Positions 61,049 through 64,000 of a DNA stretch of 64,000 nt are shown here, piece by piece. The notes beneath the pieces are model-generated. The model was not told where the DNA came from and ran no database searches. It saw only the letters and a program-made list of their open reading frames with translations. Numbering within the stretch: position 1 is the first letter of the stretch; the number at the start of each line of letters is the position of its first letter. Source of the stretch: Bradyrhizobium yuanmingense (lineage in GTDB: Bacteria; Pseudomonadota; Alphaproteobacteria; Rhizobiales; Xanthobacteraceae). The position numbers and the translations under genes are program-made. The stretch is taken from assembly GCF_029167105.1 (NCBI RefSeq), contig NZ_JARFML010000008.1, positions 62,001 through 126,000 on the forward strand, read 5' to 3'.

Positions 61049-61933
61049 TCAATTTCCCTTCGGGAGGTCGGCTGGGCGGCCAACGATCAGGGAGCCGAGC
61101 GTGAACAGATCCTCTGGGGAGAAGTTTCGAAAGCGCGGTGCCAAGCGCTTCAGGATCGGCTGCTCCGGTGGCCGGCGGTCTGGTTGGTCGCTGAGCAGTT
61201 CGAACCCGGCCTCTCTGAACAGCTGCAGATATTCGCTGTGGCGCAAACGATTGACGTATTGGAAGCGAGACTGGAAGGGCGCCCAATCCTCGTCGGAATA
61301 GGTCAGGAAATTGAACGAGCTGATGGACGGATCGAAGCTTTTGAAGTGGTCGCCGTAGTCGATTTGCATGAGGATGAGCCCGTCAGGGCGCATGATGCGT
61401 CGCAACTCCTTCAAGATCGCCGCGATGTCGGTCTTGGGAATGTGCTCGAGCGTTTCGACGGAGACAGCGCAGTCGATCGAACTGGCTGGCAGACCTGTCT
61501 TTCGGGCATCGGCCGGTGCGCGGTAGTCGATGTGCCAGTAACGTTCGAGGTCCTCTATGGATTTCAAGTCGGGGTGGTCGGTCCCGCTCAGTCGAGAAAT
61601 CACGGCCGCGTTGGAGCGGATCAGTTCCAGCTTGGCCAAGCGCTCGATGTCGACCGTGATGAAGCGCCGCGCCCCATGTGCACTGAAGGCGAGAGGAATG
61701 ATCAGATCCCGCCCGGCGCCGAATTCGTAAAAAGTCGAATCTCGCAACGGTCGGATGCTGTACCTCTCGTGGACGCCCAGCAGCCGCTGCGCAAGCGTAT
61801 AGATGGACCTGACCTGTCGTTCGGGGCGCGGCAGCCGTCGTGTGACGTAGCGTTGCAGGGCGTAATGCAGGTCTTCGCCCCAAGGTATGTTCGACAATAC
61901 GGAGAACGCCCGCGCCTTTGTTTGCCAGCGCAC
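61049..61933 (-). CDS. SAM-dependent methyltransferase (class I)
   Basis: 294 residues from GTG 61933, chosen because GAGGA precedes it and the sequence from RWQTKARAFSVL is family-like; an ATG at 62068 is in frame. SAM motif YEFGAGRDLIIPLAFSAHGA near 98-117; motif IV-like DCAVSVETLEHIPKTDIAAI near 187. It is probably a glycan or lipid methyltransferase. It runs in the direction of the membrane gene at 58487, 51 bases away, so the two are likely one unit. Confidence 0.78.
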   Translation of the reverse strand: MRWQTKARAFSVLSNIPWGEDLHYALQRYVTRRLPRPERQVRSIYTLAQRLLGVHERYSIRPLRDSTFYEFGAGRDLIIPLAFSAHGARRFITVDIERLAKLELIRSNAAVISRLSGTDHPDLKSIEDLERYWHIDYRAPADARKTGLPASSIDCAVSVETLEHIPKTDIAAILKELRRIMRPDGLILMQIDYGDHFKSFDPSISSFNFLTYSDEDWAPFQSRFQYVNRLRHSEYLQLFREAGFELLSDQPDRRPPEQPILKRLAPRFRNFSPEDLFTLGSLIVGRPADLPKGN

Positions 61934-62354
61934 GTCAGCATTTCCTCGCTGGAATGGCCACGGTCGGAGTGATGCTGAAGCGCGGTCGAAGCACGGTGTA
62001 GGTCCAGGAAAGGCCGATGTTCCGCCTGTTTGAGGCGCATACCAGGTCACGTAGCCAGTTTCGGTCATACGGGAGCCGTAGCCGCAATGCAAGGATTCGA
62101 GCGCAAAGATGGCGGCACTCGTTCCGGTAGCAAGGGCCCCCTCATATCCAGCGGCTGCTTGGGCAGCCGGAGCTCGAGCCGACGATGGCGTGCGGACTTA
62201 AAGTGCATTGTTCCGAATCGCTCATCGCTGCGCCCTTCCCGGTTGATTCCCTTGTCGGCACAGCGTAAACAGGCGCTGAAATCTCGCCGACGTTTTAGCA
62301 TGCGGGCAAGAACATCGCGTATGATTTGGGTTAAGCCGCCGGCCGGTTCGGTCT
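61934..62354. other. Divergent intergenic region, no gene recognised
   Basis: 421 bases between the minus-strand methyltransferase and the plus-strand gene at 62355. Small frames exist on both strands, but none has a ribosome site and plausible composition together. It presumably contains promoters for both sides; no clear operator was seen. Confidence 0.6.
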
Positions 62355-63131
62355 ATGCTGATCCCTTGCTCTCCCGCCGAGTCCCGTCGAATGCCCGGTG
62401 ATTTGCTGATTGGCGAGGCCGTCGCCCGAGGTTATCCGCCCGCTGTGCTCTACCTGCGCAATGACGAGACCGTCACGACGGAGGTCTCCGCATTCAACTA
62501 CTTCTCGGTCTTCATGAAGGACCATCCGGAGGTGGATGCGCATGTCTGGTTCTTTGACGGTGCGGGCACGCCGGCCGGTCATTTCCACAGGGAACTCGGC
62601 ATCAACGGCCAACTGCAGTTGCAGACTTCGGATCTGTGTCCCCGGGTTTCGGGTACGGTGGCGATGGCGCTGATTCCGAAGCACGAGACTAAGCTTCGTC
62701 CCGGTCGGAAGGTGACCACCGGCTATTACGCGCAATATTTCTCGCAGCACGGCGCGGTGACATTGTCGCACGAGCGCGAGCCGGTCGCCGCGGCACCATT
62801 CCCGACTTCCGCCTGGATGCAATCCTATCTCACCCGTTTCCTGAAGGAATCGGGCGTCGTGCTGGTGAACTCCTGCATGGCGTCCGAGGGCATCTCCGTC
62901 GGGACGGCCCGGCTCATGGCCCTGGACGGCACCGAGTTGGGCCAGCGTGCGCTGCCGGAAATCGCGCCGATGGGAGCCGCCCGCATCGGCACGCTGGATC
63001 TTTTCCCCGAGGCCGAAAAGCTGATCGGCGCGGCCGAAGGTTTTGCCCTCGAGTTCAAAGGCACCAACATCGCCAGTCCGTTCAGCTATTACGAATTTGC
63101 CAACGGCAAGTTCAGCTTGCATCATTTTTGA
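62355..63131 (+). CDS. Conserved-looking protein of unknown function, beta-rich
   Basis: 258 residues from ATG 62355; ATG 62391 is an alternative, neither with a strong ribosome site. The C-terminal half contains GVVLVNSCMASEGISVGTAR, LMALDGTELGQRALPEIAP and LDLFPEAEKLIG. The same order (V-L-hydrophobic-N, then LxxxDGxEL, then PPxGARxTxVxDxF) occurs in the next gene, so the two are paralogues. There is no signal peptide or membrane segment. The name and function are unknown; location suggests a glycan-linked role. Confidence 0.66.
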   Translation: MLIPCSPAESRRMPGDLLIGEAVARGYPPAVLYLRNDETVTTEVSAFNYFSVFMKDHPEVDAHVWFFDGAGTPAGHFHRELGINGQLQLQTSDLCPRVSGTVAMALIPKHETKLRPGRKVTTGYYAQYFSQHGAVTLSHEREPVAAAPFPTSAWMQSYLTRFLKESGVVLVNSCMASEGISVGTARLMALDGTELGQRALPEIAPMGAARIGTLDLFPEAEKLIGAAEGFALEFKGTNIASPFSYYEFANGKFSLHHF

Positions 63132-63143
63132 AGGGCGCGTCCG

Positions 63144-64000
63144 TGACTCGTTTCCCATCCCGTCCCTGGAAGCCCTACGAGCCCAGATTCATGTTCCCGA
63201 CGTTTGCCGGCGTCGAATCGCGCATGGGTTTCTCGATACCTGCCTGGTATCGTCCGATCGACATCAGGTATCTGCGTAGCCTCGTCGCCGGCAGCCTGCG
63301 CAAGAATTTTCGCGAAACGTTCAAGGATCTTGTTCCCGAGCTCGCCAGCCTGGTCGCATCGGGCTTCAGCAAGAAGCTGAGGTTCAAGCTGCACATTCTC
63401 TCGCGCAATGGCGAGTACCGGGCAACTTACGAGTTCCCTCGGGATTACGCGCCGGGTGCGTCCGTCGAGATCGAACTGTCGCGTCTTTTCGCCTCGCTCA
63501 AGCTGCCACAGGACGATTATCTGGTCATCGCCGTGATGTCGCGCGGACGAATGGACGGCTTCCGATCCTCGCCTGCCAGCTATTCCATGACCTATGTCGA
63601 CCAGGACAACGTCGCGATCTACCGCACCGGCGCGTTTGCCCGGCCCTTGAACGAGGGCCGGCTCAAGGCGCATGTCGGCTTCACCGGCATCAATCCGAAG
63701 ATCATTGCGACCAGCGACATCGTCAGCAGTGTGCTGCTGATCAATCACTCTTCCGATCCCGAATATGCCCATTCGGCGCGGCCGACGACGAGGCTGATCC
63801 GCGAGGACGGCGAGGAGCTCGAGGCGGACTTCGGCGAGATCCCGCCGCTCGGGGCGCGCGAGACGTCGGTCGTGGATATGTTCGGCCCTCGTGTGTTCGA
63901 TTTCCTCAAGCCGTTCAGCGGTCGCGGAAGCACAGTCACCACCTGCGCCGGGGTTACGCTCGCCAGCCTGCACCTGCAGCGCACAAATGACAATCGGCGG
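63144..64000 (+). CDS. Paralogue of the preceding protein, partial (runs off right edge)
   Basis: An uninterrupted frame of 285 codons from GTG 63144 (AGGG seven bases upstream) to the window end with no stop. It contains GFSIPAWYRPIDIRYLRSLV, YEFPRDYAPGASVEIELSRL and SSVLLINHSSDPEYAHSARP followed by RLIREDGEELEADFGEIPPL and GARETSVVDMFGP. The last part mirrors the C-terminal layout of the gene at 62355. It begins 12 bases after that gene stops, so they are co-transcribed. Function is not recognised. Confidence 0.72.

Overview
The window reads as chromosomal DNA of a GC-rich alphaproteobacterium, most likely Bradyrhizobium or a close relative in the Nitrobacteraceae. This rests on strong G/C bias at third codon positions, the protein families present (STAS-MlaE, FnrN-type regulator, Omp25/31 porin, TctABC and TRAP transporters, bifunctional acyl-CoA synthetase/GNAT) and a palindromic intergenic repeat of the kind common in that group. 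Genus is inferred from recognition, not from a search. No rRNA, tRNA, CRISPR array or intact mobile element was seen.

1-10.4 kb looks like a low-oxygen regulon. An FNR/FnrN-type regulator with four candidate Fe-S ligand cysteines (9410-10123) lies among six perfect TTGA-N6-TCAA boxes. Each box sits about 55-78 bases upstream of a likely start codon, with a plausible -10 element at the spacing of class II FNR/FixK promoters in five of the six. The targets would be a zinc alcohol dehydrogenase with a phosphotransferase/ATPase, a universal stress protein with an ADP-forming acyl-CoA synthetase/GNAT fusion, two small membrane stress proteins, an Mla-like lipid ABC transporter, a small cytochrome c and a 42-residue membrane protein.

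10.6-34.7 kb is catabolic and transport territory: a second Crp-type regulator, a frameshifted cyclase gene, a TRAP transporter with an SDR dehydrogenase, a cytoplasmic molybdopterin oxidoreductase, a caspase-fold protein lacking both catalytic residues, a crotonase, and a module around a GntR repressor (FAD/Fe-S 2-hydroxyacid oxidase plus GlcG-like protein on one side; two tandem glyoxylate-type aminotransferases, a crotonase and a TctCBA transporter on the other). A porin, a CoA-transferase and a small exported protein follow.

34.8-40.2 kb holds a large secreted M10-type metalloprotease with four exactly 375-bp repeats. After it come gene debris and an AT-richer FkbM methyltransferase: a beta-helix pseudogene containing a 37-bp micro-inversion, a GspM remnant and an autotransporter remnant.

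40.2-64 kb is a surface-glycan locus, almost entirely on the minus strand with many start/stop overlaps. It contains a full legionaminic-acid-type nonulosonate set (LegB, LegC, LegG, LegI, LegH, LegF plus PtmE-, PtmF- and PtmA-like proteins), a flippase, two GT-B-type capsule/surface carbohydrate proteins, GT2, UDP-xylose synthase, methyltransferases, a PhyH-type dioxygenase, a fused heptose-1-P guanylyltransferase/HAD phosphatase and a GT-C-like membrane protein. Together these could make, activate, decorate and export a nonulosonate-containing polysaccharide or flagellin glycan. Two related proteins of unknown function run off the right edge.
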